Assembly (NCBI GenBank): GCA_937927695.1
Contig: CALBRU010000158.1
Coordinates: 1-5,193, forward strand
Direction of reading: 5' to 3'
DNA from: an uncultured Thiomonas sp.
GTDB taxonomy: Bacteria > Pseudomonadota > Gammaproteobacteria > Burkholderiales > Burkholderiaceae_C
DNA: 5,193 nt
Shown: piece after piece, positions 5,126-5,193 of the stretch
Numbering within the stretch: position 1 is the stretch's first letter
Layout: the number at the start of each line of letters is the position of its first letter
The notes under the pieces: model-generated
Databases searched by the model: none
What the model was told of the DNA's origin: nothing
What the model saw: the letters and a program-made list of their open reading frames with translations, nothing else
Translations under genes and position numbers: made by a program

Positions 5126-5193
5126 ATGGCAACCACCATCCAGGCCGAGTCGCAGGGCGCTGCGGTTCACCCGGATCATGCGCAGATCATCGC
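5126..5193 (+). CDS. Unidentified protein, N-terminal fragment cut by the window edge
   Basis: An ATG 11 nt after the ppk2 stop opens a frame with no stop to the window end, reading MATTIQAESQGAAVHPDHAQ and then two isoleucines. AAGG lies 8 nt upstream, overlapping the ppk2 stop region, and is a plausible ribosome site. The short spacing suggests it is the fifth gene of the phasin-PPK2 cluster. Twenty-two residues, mostly a polar N-terminal leader, do not identify a family. A PHA-metabolism enzyme is conceivable from context but unsupported by any motif. Confidence 0.5.
   Translation, partial: MATTIQAESQGAAVHPDHAQII

Noticed and set aside
4095..5132. Long minus-strand open frame opposite ppk2, 345 codons
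   Set aside because: It lies antisense to the intact ppk2 and the 90-residue gene, has no recognisable motif, and has His/Arg/Leu-rich shadow composition.

Overview
The window is GC-rich, tightly packed chromosomal-type bacterial DNA. A polyhydroxyalkanoate (PHA) phasin, a class I-like polyphosphate kinase 2 and an arsenic operon with proteobacterial-type ArsB and ArsC together suggest a betaproteobacterium of the Burkholderiales type. An arsenic-adapted genus such as Thiomonas would fit, but the genus is a guess. No RNA gene, CRISPR array, insertion sequence or other mobile element was seen, and no stretch over 300 bases lacks a gene.

Left half (1-2881, minus strand): an arsenic resistance operon in the order arsR (2881-2528), arsI-like dioxygenase (2531-2019), arsC (1993-1445), arsB (1355-54), then the first 17 codons of an unidentified gene (51-1). 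arsR and arsI overlap by ATGA, arsI and arsC are 25 nt apart, and arsB and the edge gene are 2 nt apart. The only real gap is 89 nt between arsC and arsB, and it holds a perfect 12-bp hairpin. ArsR would sense As(III) through C-terminal cysteines. ArsC would reduce arsenate to arsenite, and ArsB would export the arsenite. The ArsI-like enzyme would cleave the C-As bond of trivalent methylarsenicals, feeding more arsenite to ArsB.

Centre (2882-3089): a 208-bp divergent intergenic region. Next to arsR lies a perfect 12-bp inverted repeat with a 10-nt spacer. It surrounds a candidate -10 box and runs over the arsR start codon. The predicted transcription start falls on or beside the ATG, so the arsR message may be leaderless. 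Nearer the phasin is a TGC-rich palindromic patch that could bind a PhaR-type PHA regulator (weak support).

Right half (3090-5193, plus strand): a second compact cluster with a phasin (3090-3641), an AhpD-like/carboxymuconolactone decarboxylase-family protein with a CxxCxxxH centre (3680-4042), an unrecognised acidic 90-residue protein (4046-4318), a PPK2-family polyphosphate kinase (4320-5114), and the start of another unidentified gene (from 5126). Gaps are 38, 3, 1 and 11 nt, so these genes are probably co-transcribed. The set joins a PHA granule protein to polyphosphate-nucleotide metabolism and a thiol redox protein. The small acidic protein is the most novel component.
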